Shown here: positions 22,055 through 33,886 of the stretch, in pieces | How positions within the stretch are numbered: the stretch's first letter is position 1 | How the letters are laid out: each line of letters begins with the position of its first letter | NCBI RefSeq assembly: GCF_019649055.1 | Contig: NW_026570274.1 | Span: 124,001 to 188,000 of the forward strand | Source of the DNA: Paramacrobiotus metropolitanus | Lineage: Eukaryota > Tardigrada > Eutardigrada > Parachela > Macrobiotidae | DNA length: 64,000 nt | Reading direction: 5' to 3' | Translations under genes and position numbers: made by a program | Notes under the pieces: generated by a model | The model's input: only the letters and a program-made list of their open reading frames with translations | Told to the model about the DNA's origin: nothing | The model's database searches: none

Positions 22055-23719
22055 ATGGAGGAACTACCTGGAACCGGTTATTTTGACGACGAACTCATCC
22101 GCGAAATTCAAATACGCGGCAGAAAGTGTTCTTACCAGATCAACGACGATAACGAAATTTCGAGAAGCAGCTGCGTTGTTTCCTACAAACCGGAAATCGT
22201 AGAAGCAACAGGAACTGGTGCCCGAAATAAAATTGCTGGGCGTGTTACTGTAAAAGTGGTCAAGCTAGACTTCAAGCATCTTTTCGAGTTGGACACCTTT
22301 TCGGGTAACTGGTTGGAACGGATGCGCATGTTAAGGAGTGCAGATCATGAACATCTTCAGCCGTATCACAAAATTACTGTTTTATCAACGCCGGACGCCG
22401 ACTACAGTATATTGGCGGAGCTGGTGATGGGTACGTCCCATGGTAATGTCAATTTAGCGGCCAATAACATTGAAAACACATTCCTAAGTGCCGAAGATTC
22501 TACGAATAAATTAAATACACCGTCTTCCAGTAACATGTTTGATTGCATAATATAATTATGTATTTGCGGACAATTGTCGCGAGTGATGCTGATTTTCGAA
22601 GTTGCGCTGGTTCAGGTTATAATTTGCTGCAAAACGTTGGCTCATTGAACATTATATTGTGGTAACGTGTAAACGAGCGATCCTGATCACTACGGCTTTG
22701 TTTTGGCTTGCACAAAAGCCTATGCAGGCATGAACGAGTGGAGTTTTCGTTTTTTGAAGTACTTTTAGCCATTTTATTAGCTTCTTTGAGCGTTATGTAA
22801 TGCGTCCATAGTACGGACCAGCTAATGGTCATGACCTTTTACTAGGCACTAGATATTGCGTCTTTGGTCAATACAGTATATGCAAAGTTGCAAACTCTAA
22901 CGTTAAAGTGAAGTTCTAATATCTGCTTTTTGTATGCCGTTTCCAGGGTATACCTTACGCCGTATGATCAAAAACATAGCGGAGAAACGGCGTTTGTTAG
23001 GAATAGCCGATGCCGTGCGAATTGCTTTGGATATCACCAAAGGGCTGGAATATCTCCACGACCACAGAATTACCCATGGGGATCTGAGCCCCGTCAGTGT
23101 ATTCCTTGTTCCATCGGGAAGCGGCAGCGACACGGTTATGATCGGAGAATTAGACGGACTGGGAATATTGCATGTGATACATGGCCACAGTGTGGCGAGA
23201 AGCGAGAATCAGAGCGTTACCGATACAGTTCGCTACATGTCTCCGGAAATGTTAACCAAGGTGGGAAAGTACGGTCCCCGATACCGTGTAACACCGCAGC
23301 AAACACCACCTCCTGTTTACCAGCCCATACCTTCATCGTCACATACGGCTTCCACGGCAGATTATAGCTCTCTTCAATCAAGAGCTGCTCCTTCGCAGAC
23401 GGACGATCTGGATAAATTGCAACAACATAAAACTGATATCTGGAGTGTGGGATGCATTACCGTGCAATTGCTTAACTGTGCCACCGGTGACAGTAAGGCA
23501 TGGATATCTCGCGGGGAAATCAGATTGGAGGTGGGGTTGCAGCTGTCGGATGTGGATTTCGCTCAGAAAATTATGGCTGGATACGGCCCTGCGGTTGCCC
23601 CATCTGTACCGAAAAATATCGTAAGATGCACGGACTTATGCCTGCGAAGCGATCCCATTGACAGAATTTCTGCTAGTGAATTACGACGCGAATTGGAGTA
23701 TTGTCTGACTAAGTTATGA
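22055..23719 (+). CDS. Protein kinase-like protein, two exons, probably a pseudokinase
   Basis: Exons 22055-22430 and 22947-23719 join in phase (382 residues) across a 516-bp intron ending tgccgtttccag. The first exon supplies an N-lobe with a loose glycine loop (GTGARNKIAGRVTVKVV, candidate beta-3 Lys in the last VKVV). The second gives the C-lobe: LDITKGLEYLHDHRITHGDL (HGD where HRD is usual), RYMSPEM for the APE segment, KTDIWSVGC for the helix-F Asp, and a late Arg. The DFG motif is replaced (IGELDGLG), so Mg-ATP binding is doubtful. An insert of about 60 residues rich in Pro, Ser and Gln precedes helix F. A signalling scaffold or kinase-homology role is likely; the partner is unknown. 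Confidence 0.8.
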
Positions 23720-23958
23720 ACCATGTAACCCAATTTTAACGATACTGAAACTGGCAACACGAAGCATTACAATTGTATATGCGTACATACTACATAGTAA
23801 ATCTAACAAAAGACATTTTGTTTTATCAAGTACTTCCAAGAAATCGCTGTAACTGTAACTGCAGTCGATAATCTATATTCGTCAATCGATTTTTATTTAC
23901 TACAGCCTTAAAAACTGGGAACAGCATTCAATAAAAAAACAAAACCTGCAAACTCAAA

Positions 23959-24966
23959 TTAAGGACCTTTGGAGCAAACTAGAAGAAAACCGGAAATCAT
24001 TGCCCGGGTTTTCTGCAACATTCCGATAACTTCCTGTCGAATATCCCGTAAACATAACCCAAAAACAATCGGATCGAGAACCGCTTGAGTATAGTACGCA
24101 TACTCATCAAGTGCTTCCCAGAAATCGGTTCTCTCATAATCCGTAAAACGTTGCACAATAAACGCGAGATTGATTGGAAGGTAGCAGCATACAACGCTAA
24201 CCGTCATAAAGGTCAGCGCTGCAAAGGACCGCGGCCGCTTTTGTGGGCGGTTTACTACATTTGTCGAGGGTGTGTGCGAGACCCCACCCGTGATGGATTC
24301 GGAAACCATGGAAGTTTTCGCTCTGTGAATAGTCTTCCAGTAGATTAATGGATAAGCAGCTGCACAGAAAAATGCGGGAAAAATGTAAATCACGGGTCCG
24401 ACAACGTCTACGTAGGTACTTGATCCTTCGTCATCAAACGGACATGTTGAGATGTCGGAGAAGATCACCGAAACTCGCCCCATTATCATTGGAGAGGCGA
24501 ATACGTGGACTAATAACCAGTTAATGCCACAAATAATTATAGCGACTTTCAGATTATGTCGTTGCCGGTAGTGGATGGGAAAATACACTGCCCATAATCG
24601 GTTTACGGTGATCATGACATGGGAATACATGGTGATACAGCTAACCACCGCGTCGCCGTAGATTGTCAGGAAACAAATGACACGATTGGTTGTTACGCTA
24701 CCGTGGTCAATGTATTCGGCGATAATATCATACGGTAACATACAAATGTTGTCCGCCAAGATATTAGAAATAAGGAGTGAGATTATGTAGAGTGTAAAGG
24801 GGGTGACCAGATGACGGTGGAACGCGAAGACGGACAGAAGGAAAGCGTTGGGCAGCAGTGTTAAAAACATAAACACCGTTGACATGTGATAGAATAGATC
24901 ATTAGTTAGTGGACTTTCTAACGATTGATTGGTGCAGTTGTCGGATGAATTCGCTGCATGGACCAT
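23959..24966 (-). CDS. Rhodopsin-type GPCR, single exon, 335 aa
   Basis: Paralogue of the receptor at 7761. It has seven hydrophobic segments and N-terminal sequons. TM1 has LLPNAFLLSVF, and TM2 has SLLISNILADN, closest of the family to the ancestral LAxAD. NRLWAVYFP stands at the TM3 end, with VCCYLPINL in TM6 and VLDPIVFGLCL in TM7. Intracellular loop 3 is basic and Ser/Thr-rich. It runs convergently with the kinase-like gene upstream and divergently from the receptor at 25726, with 759 bp between the two start codons. The ligand is unknown. Confidence 0.9.
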   Translation of the reverse strand: MVHAANSSDNCTNQSLESPLTNDLFYHMSTVFMFLTLLPNAFLLSVFAFHRHLVTPFTLYIISLLISNILADNICMLPYDIIAEYIDHGSVTTNRVICFLTIYGDAVVSCITMYSHVMITVNRLWAVYFPIHYRQRHNLKVAIIICGINWLLVHVFASPMIMGRVSVIFSDISTCPFDDEGSSTYVDVVGPVIYIFPAFFCAAAYPLIYWKTIHRAKTSMVSESITGGVSHTPSTNVVNRPQKRPRSFAALTFMTVSVVCCYLPINLAFIVQRFTDYERTDFWEALDEYAYYTQAVLDPIVFGLCLRDIRQEVIGMLQKTRAMISGFLLVCSKGP

Positions 24967-25725
24967 TTTATCAGTAATTAATTCGTTATTGCATTTGCCG
25001 AGAACAAGGGTTTATTATCATGCCGTACCAAAATGTTATGAATGAAGTACAAAAGTGGGCATACGCCCTATAGCAGGGCAGGGCAGCATTACATTTCTTT
25101 GAAATCTGCAGTAGAGTACAAGGCATAAAAAATCGATAGATTTCGTATGTTTTTGTCGGGTGCAGTTGCAGGAGTTGTGTGACCCGGAAAAGAATTTCCC
25201 TGAGCAGCCAGGTCAGCGTTTCGTATAGTTTTCAGTACGAATATCGTTTACAGCGTCTGACAGCGTTTACAGAATCTGCTCTTGTGCGGCGATAATGGTT
25301 GTCCGTATTTTACTAATTTCCAGGAATTCTGACACAGTTATATGCTTACTGTGTTTTGCGCTTCGATTTAGCGAAGTTTAATTTTTAATGTTTTGCTGAC
25401 TCACACAGTTCCACCAAAAAAATCAGCTGATAATGGCGAGAAGAACAGAAAATTGAGTGTTTGATTTCATGCGTTCGGAAATCGTTTTAAAGGTTATACA
25501 GATAATAAACAGACTCTGCTAAACGTCAGCCGTTGTTTTGTGACACCGAGCTGCATCCCAAGAGAGCAAATGCTACATTTTCCATCAAATCCTCTCGACT
25601 GCTAGTGGGAACTTTTCTGTTTGCAAATCCGTATTTCGAAGTGATCACAAGTACTGTCTACAGCCTGTCACGAAAGCCGTAGATTTTGGTACTTCATATA
25701 AGATCTTATCGGCATTTATACCGAT
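24967..25725. other. Shared upstream region of two divergent GPCR genes
   Basis: This 759-bp interval separates the start codons of the receptors at 24966 (minus) and 25726 (plus), so it must hold both promoters. I see no clear TATA box or coding ORF. Confidence 0.5.
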
Positions 25726-26724
25726 ATGGCTCTTATTCTTCGAAGAAATTTTTCAGTTAACTCCACGGAGCTTCCGTCAAGCGACACTCTTCGAATCGAC
25801 TATTTTTTATCGATGACGTTTATGTTCCTGACATTTTTCCCCAATGCCTTTCTATTAGGATTCTTCGCCTTCCACCGACACCTTATTACACCTTTCACCG
25901 TCTACATCATCTCGCTCCTGATCTCCAACATTCTCGTCAACAACATTTGTATGCTACCGTACGCCATCGTTGAACACTTCAGTATCCCGCAAGATCTCAA
26001 GACCGCATTTGCTATCGATGTTCTCTACTCATACGGCGGCGATGTCATCATGGGCGTGGTCATGTTCTCGCATTGTGCCATCACTTTAAATAGGCTGTGG
26101 GCAGTGTATTTTCCCGTGCATTATCGGCAGCGTCACAGCAAGAAAACAGCCGGTATCTTCTGTTCCGCAATCTGGTTAATCATCCATACATTCACCCTGC
26201 CGATAGCATTAAACAGACATTCCTACCAGCTTTTCGGAATCCCATCACGAGAAAGTATTAACGACCTCTATACCAATATTGTGGGACCGGTCGTCTACAT
26301 TTTCCCGGTGTGCTTCGTCGCCGTTGCCTATCCATTCATGTTCCGGAAGACATCGCAACGCTGGCGGGAATCCAACACCATGGAAACCGTGACCGAAGGA
26401 ATCTCGCGAACACTATCCGTGAGTACGGTGCAGGCGCGGAGGCGCACCAGGTCGTTCGTGGCGTTGACCTTTATGACCACCAGCGTGGTCCTCTGTTACT
26501 TGCCGACGAATCTGATATTCATTGTTGAATGTTTTGCAACATTTAAAGAACCAGAATGGTTAGGTCTTCTTGAAGAGTACGTTTATTACGTACAGGCTAT
26601 CGTAGATCCTTTCGTATTCGGTCTCTTTTTACGGGATATTCGTCAGGAACTTATTCAGTTCTTTCGCTGGTCTCTTAAATTTGCTTGTAGTTTGGCTGGC
26701 CGGAGAGATACTAAATATCCGTAA
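25726..26724 (+). CDS. Rhodopsin-type GPCR, single exon, 332 aa
   Basis: The only plus-strand member of the family. The N-terminus has sequons (NFS, NST). TM1 has FFPNAFLLGFF, TM2 SLLISNILVNN, the TM3 end NRLWAVYFPVHYRQRH, TM6 VVLCYLPTNL and TM7 IVDPFVFGLFLRDIRQEL. Loop 3 contains an Arg-rich run (RRRTRSF) just before TM6. No frameshift or stop disturbs it, so it is likely functional. The ligand is unknown. Confidence 0.9.
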   Translation: MALILRRNFSVNSTELPSSDTLRIDYFLSMTFMFLTFFPNAFLLGFFAFHRHLITPFTVYIISLLISNILVNNICMLPYAIVEHFSIPQDLKTAFAIDVLYSYGGDVIMGVVMFSHCAITLNRLWAVYFPVHYRQRHSKKTAGIFCSAIWLIIHTFTLPIALNRHSYQLFGIPSRESINDLYTNIVGPVVYIFPVCFVAVAYPFMFRKTSQRWRESNTMETVTEGISRTLSVSTVQARRRTRSFVALTFMTTSVVLCYLPTNLIFIVECFATFKEPEWLGLLEEYVYYVQAIVDPFVFGLFLRDIRQELIQFFRWSLKFACSLAGRRDTKYP

Positions 26725-27452
26725 GCTGAAGACGGTGCCGGTTACGCTGGAATTGTACTTTGCAGTGACTATTCCTTTGTTCGAAATTAAAACTACTCGT
26801 AGTGCCTGTGCGCTCAACGTTATTGAATTATTGAACCTATTATTTCTGTTTGTATCGAACATTCGTTAAAAATTTGTTCTTGCTATTTTTTTTCGAAACA
26901 AATAACAGGCTGCTAAATTTTATCCCTTCACTACTTAGGATTTCCCTAGCTATCGGCCCGGTTTTGGTCAGAATGGATGTTTTTGTACGTACTTACATAC
27001 TGCGAGTATCAAAACAATGTTTTTCATAATTATTATTATGGATGTTGTGCTCATAAGTCATAGCACAAACAAATTACATACTATGGTATGTAACGTGAAA
27101 TATGCACACGTATGGTTTTGTTATTATAGTCTTGTCCTTACAAATAATTATTACGCAGATGCTTTACAAGGAATCGGGAACGTATGCACATCTCACGTAC
27201 GGCATGCACGGCTTACATTTTTGTAGAAAAGGTCAATTGGTTTGTGTGAGATTAAACGGCACGCAGTGCAATAAACGAGCTTTAATGAACTGCAACACAG
27301 TGATGTCCGGAAGCGAATTAAAGTGAAATCTGATGTAATAACACGCAATAACATATTAATAATAATGAAATCTGAAGCCAAAACGTTTATAAAAAAGTTA
27401 AACTTTGAATGGGTGCACATTTAGAAATCGCACTCCAAAGAAAGCACGGAAT
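26725..27452. other. Intergenic between two convergent GPCR genes
   Basis: AT-rich 3' flanks of the receptors at 25726 and 27453. No coding signal. Confidence 0.5.
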
Positions 27453-28463
27453 TCATACGGACTTCAGCGGTAAACGCATTCTCTGCGCAACAGCTGAGAG
27501 TGTTTGTACGAAAAATCTAACTAACTCTTGGCGAATGTCCCGTATACATAATCCAAACACCAACGGATCAACAACTGCCTGGACATAGTACGCATACTGT
27601 TTGAAGATGCCCAGTACAACAGATTCTTCAAAATCCCGGAAACGTCGAATAATAAACGGAAGATTCGTCGGCAGGTAGCAGCAGACCACACTGACCGTCA
27701 TAAAGGTCAACGCCATAAACGAGCGGGTCCGAATTCGTGATTGGCCAGAGCTAACTGACAATGCACGCGAAATCCCCTCGGTAATGGTCTCTGAAGCCAC
27801 TGAAGGGCGCCGTTGTGTCTGAAACGTTTTCCAGAAGATGAACGGATACGCGCCGGCCACAAAAGATATAGGGAAAGCGTAGATCACGAGTCCTACAATG
27901 TCCATATACACCGAATCCCGTCCTTCATCGTAGGGGCACGAGTGCAATAGCGGCATTTTAACGAGAACGGTTTTTAACATCATCGGAAGCGTCAGTAAGT
28001 GGATGACAATCCAGGTTGACGAGCAAATTGCCACAGCGACCTTTGTATTGTGTCGTTGGCGATAATAGACCGGATAATACACAGCCCACAGGCGGTTCAT
28101 GGTGATCATGACGTGGCAGTACATAGTGACGCCCATGATGACCCAGTCACCGTATTGGAAAAGAAGACACAGTGTAATGGCAGTTGTTCCATATTCTAAG
28201 CCGGTGATCTTTGCAATGATGGAATAAGGAAGCAGGCAGACGTTATTGGATACGACATTAGCGGTGAGAAGCGAGATAACGTAGACGGAAAAAGGCGTAA
28301 TGAGATGCCGGTGGCACATAAAGAAAATTAGCAGAAATCCGTTGGGTAGCAAGGTCAAGAACGTGAACACGATGGCCATGTGGAAATCAGTGTCAAACAC
28401 GGATTTTTGTAATTCTTCGGTTTCGTTAAGTGACAGATTTGATAAGTGGCTGATAAGCGACAT
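27453..28463 (-). CDS. Rhodopsin-type GPCR, single exon, 336 aa
   Basis: The fourth intact member. TM1 has LLPNGFLLIFF, TM2 SLLTANVVSNN, the TM3 end NRLWAVYYPVYYRQRH, TM6 VVCCYLPTNLPF and TM7 VVDPLVFGLCIRDIRQEL. N-terminal sequons NLS and NET are present. Loop 3 carries basic and Ser clusters. Together with 23959 and 25726 it makes a compact cluster within 4.5 kb; the remaining members are 15 kb away, so two local duplication centres exist. Confidence 0.9.
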   Translation of the reverse strand: MSLISHLSNLSLNETEELQKSVFDTDFHMAIVFTFLTLLPNGFLLIFFMCHRHLITPFSVYVISLLTANVVSNNVCLLPYSIIAKITGLEYGTTAITLCLLFQYGDWVIMGVTMYCHVMITMNRLWAVYYPVYYRQRHNTKVAVAICSSTWIVIHLLTLPMMLKTVLVKMPLLHSCPYDEGRDSVYMDIVGLVIYAFPISFVAGAYPFIFWKTFQTQRRPSVASETITEGISRALSVSSGQSRIRTRSFMALTFMTVSVVCCYLPTNLPFIIRRFRDFEESVVLGIFKQYAYYVQAVVDPLVFGLCIRDIRQELVRFFVQTLSAVAQRMRLPLKSV

Positions 28464-29101
28464 CTTTGCAAACTTTTTTGTGATGAACCATGTGGGCGTC
28501 GAAGAGAGGTGCTTTAGCAGAGACTAGAACGAGATTTGACAGTTTAATGTACCGAGTCTCGTCGGTTAGCTGAAATAGTGTTCCCCTGTTGGTTACTGCA
28601 GCATGGGCCGATGGATTTGGATATCCCTAAAGTGCCAACTCTTCGTCACGCGATGTCGGTTAACGGCATTTGTATAGAAATGATAAACATTCAGTGTGTG
28701 CGTCGATTTACCGTTAACAAATATTCTGTAACGAGAAAGCAAATATTCTACCTGTATCCGTCTTTTGAAAATTAGACATAATAGCAGTAAGCAAATTAGC
28801 CCAAGTATAAATGCATTTGTAATCTGAGCGTTTTACTGATAAACTGCACTGAGAGAAACAACAACATTACGGAGATAAAATAAACTGAAGTTGTTAACTG
28901 ACTACACTCAAAATGATGTGTTGCTTAAAGATCCGATTGCTAACGAACCAGTTGCACAATGCGACAACAAGAAGCTATGCGACAACATCTTGTCGCTTCC
29001 GTGTGCTAACTAGCTTACTTGTTGTAAGCTGCAAGCTGGTGTTTGATTGAGTACGGCTTTAAGCATGTGATTAATCCACTTGCATGTTACACTTTTTCAC
29101 T
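28464..29101. other. Intergenic between GPCR and CUB-trypsin genes
   Basis: Start codons face away from each other, so both promoters lie here. No coding ORF or clear core-promoter motif seen. Confidence 0.5.
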
Positions 29102-32100
29102 ATGCGGGACACTGTTGCTGCGTGGATTCTGATACTGGCATTAACAGTGAACGTGTCCAGTGCGTTCTTTGTACAAACACCACATCCTCTACCTGGAGCG
29201 TCCAGCACCATCAAACCAGGTACATAGTACATACTGCAACCGGTTATCCACTGTCTACACATTCGGTTCATTTATTTAGGTTCTTTATTTCGGTTCTTTA
29301 GTCATGGTGAACGAGTACAAGTTGTATATAAAGTTATTTGATTTGGTATTTATATCGGCAAATTAATAAGTATGACTGAATCTCTGTAGATCCGCGTCTA
29401 AGTTACAACATCCCACAGAACGCCAACTGCGGCTTCAAACTGCACCAGAGCCACGGTAATCTATTGTCGCATCCAGGCTTCTCCAAAAGTCAGCTGTATG
29501 AGCCGGGGACGCGATGCCGTTGGGAGATTGAGTCAACACGCAAGGGCAACGTCACCATCCGCTTCGAGAGTATCGGTATCCGGGAGTTTGACTACGCTGT
29601 GGTTATTGATGGGAGTCTGGAGGGGAAACTGGGGTTCATGTGCAATGTGGACCGCTACAAAGCGCTGGGCACTGGTAATCCTTCTATTAGACCAATTTTA
29701 CCTGTACAATTACAGCGCTGTCTAATCAATATTGTCTGCTTTTATAGCTGGAAACGAGTACTTGGGTAAGCCTTACTCAAAGCCATAAAACTCTGTCCAC
29801 ACGGATAATCGACAGAATTAACTTACAAATTAACTTACGTTTTAGAAATAAAGTAGCACTTATTCAGTTTTTAGTCCGTTTGTAAACCATAAACTGCACG
29901 AATGCGCACGTTTGCGTATCATTAATAATATTTTTCAATAAAAAAACAAATTAGTCGATCAAGAATGTTTTATTTATTAGCTACAGTTGTGCATAAAACG
30001 CGTGAATTATAGGTATAAACCATGCCCTCCTCAAACGCACCCCACAACCAACGTTCACCAGTTCCACGAACAGACTGCTCGTTGACTTCTGCACCCACAT
30101 CTTCCCCACCGGAACTAGCCGCACCGGCTTCGAAGCCACCTTTCAAACCATCGCGCCCGCACAACCCAATCCTCCGGAAGGCAGTGGGATCAACCTCATC
30201 CCCATTCCGGCCATGCCCATCGTCAGTCCCGCTCCTTCCCCGCCCCACACCTGCGGTCGCCTGCCTAACCAGACCACCGCCCGCATCGTCGGCGGCAGCA
30301 GTGCCCCGCGCGCCTCCTGGCCCTGGATGTGCTCGCTGGTGCATGGACGCCGCCACCAGTGCGGCTGCGCCGTGATCGGGGAGCAGTGGGTCATCACCGC
30401 CGGTCACTGCTTCCCGCGAATCATCGAACAGGACGCCGCCGTGCAGCCGAAAATGGCGGTGGTCATCGGGACACAGGATCTGAAGAATGCCCGGTTGAAG
30501 AATTTGTTCGATGTGGAGCGGATTGTGCGGCATGAGGAGTATATTAATTATCGTGGGATCTCGCATGATGTGGCCCTGGTTAAACTGAGGGTACCGCTGC
30601 AGTTCACGGCCAACGTGCAGGCCGTGTGTCTGCCGACACGTGCGCTGGATCAGGTGGCGGTTAACGGACGCGTCAAGTGTCTGACGGCGGGATGGGGTGT
30701 TACAAATGCCGAACAGATATGTAAGTTATGCAGTTTCTTAACGCAGCGCGGATTATAGACATACCACTACACCGAAACTACTGTACTAGCTACGGTAGCA
30801 TAGCGTCGAAAAATACTGTACTAGAAGACTGGAAGTTAAGTACAATAATTTCGAATACCAGCGATAATTTATGAATTATCAGGATAATTTTTAAGGCTCT
30901 GAAACGTCTGAGTAGTACTAAGTCTGAAGATTTGCTATCCGTCTTTTTTAAAAAATAATGTTGGAAACATACAATGTACGACAAAAAGAGGTTGAACCGA
31001 TTAGTCGGTTTCAACCAACGACACGGACGCTTACTCACTACTTTCAGACGCTCGCGCCCCGTGAATATCAAAGTGCAGCTATACTAGTTGCATATCAAAA
31101 GGTGTAGAAAAAAATTTTAAACTTTTTGATACTAAACCTGTGGCTGTTTATGGCGAACAGCACAAATTCTTGCCATTTTGCTTTCTCGTAGGCACAGCTG
31201 TCAGCATAGGATCTGTGCGCATAACCGTTTGGCTTGCAATCAATGCTTAAGTCTATGGGAAAGCAAAATGGCTAGAATTTGTGCTGTTCGCCATAAACAG
31301 CCACAGGTTCAGTATCAAAAAGTTTAAAATTTTTTTCTACACCTTTTGATATGCAACTAGTATAGCTGCACTTTGATATTCACGGAGCGCGAGCGTCTGA
31401 AAGTAGTGAGTAAGCGTCCAAGTTTTAGTGGTGGCGTGTCGTTGCGAGGTTATTTTGAACCGCGGACCGACTAATCGGTTCAACCTCTTTTTGTCGTACA
31501 TTGTAAATAAAAAAATTAAGGTTGAAAAAATAAGGTTAAAAAAAGGTTTTCAAGAAAAGTTTAAAAAAAGGTTTATAAATAAGGTTAAAAAATTTCAAAA
31601 AAATTTAAGACTGGAAGTTTATAGGCTGCCATGTAGCGAAATTTCTACCGTGATATAAAACGTTTCACAATTATATTAGCCGAACTCGGCGAAATCGCCA
31701 CCGGCCCGGACGATCTTCAACAGTTAACGATCGACACATTGTACACTAATGATGAATGTCGACTGGCTCTCAACAAGGACGTATCCGATGTCTCTTCTCA
31801 AGTACGCATTACGGACACAATGGTACGTTTATGATTGCCGGTATTCGTAAGCGATACGGCCTGTGCAGTGTAAACAACGCCGTGCGCCGTCATTTGACAA
31901 CGTTACAGTTTTGCGCAGGATTCCGTGTAGACGAAGGCGGACATGATGCCTGTCAGGGCGACTCGGGAGGACCATTGGTCTGTGAAGAAAACGGCCGATG
32001 GGTGTTACATGGATTAGTGTCATACGGACTCGGTACGTGGGTAAAATTTGCGGAACAACTACGTCAGCGTATTGTTCAGGTTGTCGAATTCGTTCTATAA

Positions 32101-32199
32101 TCACGCTATGCAGGGTGTGCGAGACCCGGTATTCCCGGAATTTATTCGAAAATCTCTGCGCTCCGGCCGTGGATAAGGGAAAGGATGGAAAGCAACTAG
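29102..32199 (+). CDS. Secreted CUB-domain trypsin-like serine protease, seven exons
   Basis: Exons: 29102-29219, 29390-29674, 29748-29765, 30013-30720, 31680-31822, 31909-32032, 32114-32199. They total 1482 bp, 493 residues, with every phase closing. A signal peptide ([18 protein letters not shown]) is followed by a CUB domain split over exons 2-4 and a Pro-rich linker. Then comes an S1 domain: activation site ARIVGG, His in TAGHCF, Asp in SHDVALVKL, Ser in [10 protein letters not shown]. The Asp before CQGDSGG marks trypsin-like specificity (cut after Lys/Arg). The last junction restores [15 protein letters not shown]. Exon 3 is an 18-bp micro-exon, required by phase. Intron 4 carries a 534-bp foldback element. 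A likely role is an extracellular cascade protease, for example in immunity or development. Confidence 0.88.
30971..31504. mobile_element. Foldback element in intron 4 of the CUB-trypsin gene
   Basis: Two inverted arms of about 215 bp (30971-31187 and 31254-31504) pair along most of their length. The outer ends read acaatgtacgacaaaaagag and its complement. About 70 bp separate the arms, and the right arm has an extra stretch near 31430. No ORF. A transcript crossing it would form a long hairpin. Confidence 0.85.
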
Positions 32200-33082
32200 A
32201 CCGCTGGTGCTGTTGAAAACAGGAAGCTACAATGGCTGTAGTTAGTATTATTCATGCTAGCATACAAATGATTGTATTACGTAGATCGAAATGCGATCCG
32301 GTAATGCTGGACCGGTTAGAGGATTGATATTGATTTTTAAATGCGCATGAATTTTGTTTGGAGAAACTCGTTTAAATAAAAAAATTAAAAGATAAAAACT
32401 GGTCTTGCTTAAAAACCTTGACCGCCACAACGCAGCAATTAAAGATCAGCCCAATTCCAGTAACTTGAGCTATGTATATACAGCACCAATGCAACAATTA
32501 ACAGGCAATGTTGGTGACATTCAACTGATGCGAAGCTAACTTTCAACACCATACAAAAAAAAATACTCCCTATGTTTCATACGCCGTTTTCTGATGAGCA
32601 CTTTATTGCATGCGCGCAGCAGTTCTGCATGTACATGCTTACATACATAGCTGACCTCGTACATAGCTTACGATTAGCACTTGTGGGCGCTTAACGAATG
32701 GTGATTTGCGGCCCACCGTTTTATATTCGTACTGTATTTGCAGCGCTTTAGAGAAAATCACTGCGCTCAGCGATTGCATCAAGGAAAAACAGAAACAACG
32801 AAATACTAGTATACTCCCAGTACATTGTTTTTACATATTAAGTACGTACGTAGTCGAAAATTGCACTAAGCTAAGCGAATTTACAATTCCAATAATATTA
32901 TTAACAGTAATACAGTAGTTGCAGAGTAACTGCTAGAGCAAAATCATGCAGAAGGTGGTGCTCATTATACAAATACAGTACAGAGTACTGTTTGTACAAG
33001 CGTGGATTTGTAACAACCGAAAGCTGTCCAGACTGCGACATTTTACAGGTATGTTGTGGTTATTGGGTAATAAAAGTTTCAA
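32200..33082. other. Intergenic, no gene seen
   Basis: 3' flank of the CUB-trypsin gene followed by AT-rich sequence. Small ORFs here look random. Confidence 0.5.
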
Positions 33083-33457
33083 ATGCTGAATTACAAATTT
33101 ATTTTCAGCATAGCAGCTACATTCCAATTTTTGCTATGCGCTTCCGAAAGAATTTTGTACAAAAAAACTGTATTACAGATAACAGTGTCCGATCCATTTG
33201 AGTTGTCATTACGGCTAACTCGATCCAATATCCTCGTTGATGTGAATTCGATTGCCTGTAAAACGATACGTTTCCTGCACTATTCTAGCAACAATTTTCT
33301 ACGCAATATCTTATGCACAAGCTCGTTCAACAATCACCACGCTCAAATAAGTATACCGAAAATGTCAGTTGAAAAGTTACGCCAAACTTCAAAGAAGTTG
33401 GAAGAGGTAGTGCACGCCGAATGTTTATGTAAAATAAACACCGAAAATATTAAATAA
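33083..33457 (+). CDS. Possible small secreted protein, 124 aa
   Basis: An uninterrupted ORF with a plausible signal peptide (MLNYKFIFSIAATFQFLLCA). The rest is hydrophilic with four Cys and a charged helix-like C-terminus (EKLRQTSKKLEEV). An aataaa word overlaps its stop. I recognise no family, and the AT-rich context means the ORF could be fortuitous. Confidence 0.3.
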   Translation: MLNYKFIFSIAATFQFLLCASERILYKKTVLQITVSDPFELSLRLTRSNILVDVNSIACKTIRFLHYSSNNFLRNILCTSSFNNHHAQISIPKMSVEKLRQTSKKLEEVVHAECLCKINTENIK

Positions 33458-33886
33458 AAATAACACATAGTGATAAAAAATTTTATAATCAAAAATTATA
33501 TAAATAAATTGACGTTTGAAGGTATCTAATTAATTTATCATTGAGGTAAGTATGATGCAGTCGTCCGCGTACTGCCCTGTTGATCCGGCTTGTGCTCATG
33601 TACCGCAATATTTAGTTACTTGCGCCATGTTTGGAACAGCTATCCATCGTTTATTTGTAAAGTTTACTGTTAATGCAGACAAAAAACCAATAAAACTTTT
33701 TTTGTTTATAGTTGATTTGCTTGATATATGTAAAGTATCGGTAATTATAGTTTTATGTGTGGTAGTGCCCAGTCAGTTATTGGATGTCCGTCGTTTCATG
33801 TAGTAGGGTAGTGAATGTAATCGGCGTGTACCACGCCAGCACGCGACACTGTACAGTGTACAGTACTCATAAGAAAACAAGCGTAC

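Noticed and set aside
29970-30566. 198-residue minus-strand ORF
   Set aside because: GC-rich shadow of the CUB-trypsin exon 4.
33541-33600. Candidate last exon of peptide-precursor copy 2
   Set aside because: A phase-compatible acceptor gives GQYADDC and a stop, but it lacks a pyrimidine tract, a basic residue after Gly and any similarity to copy 1.
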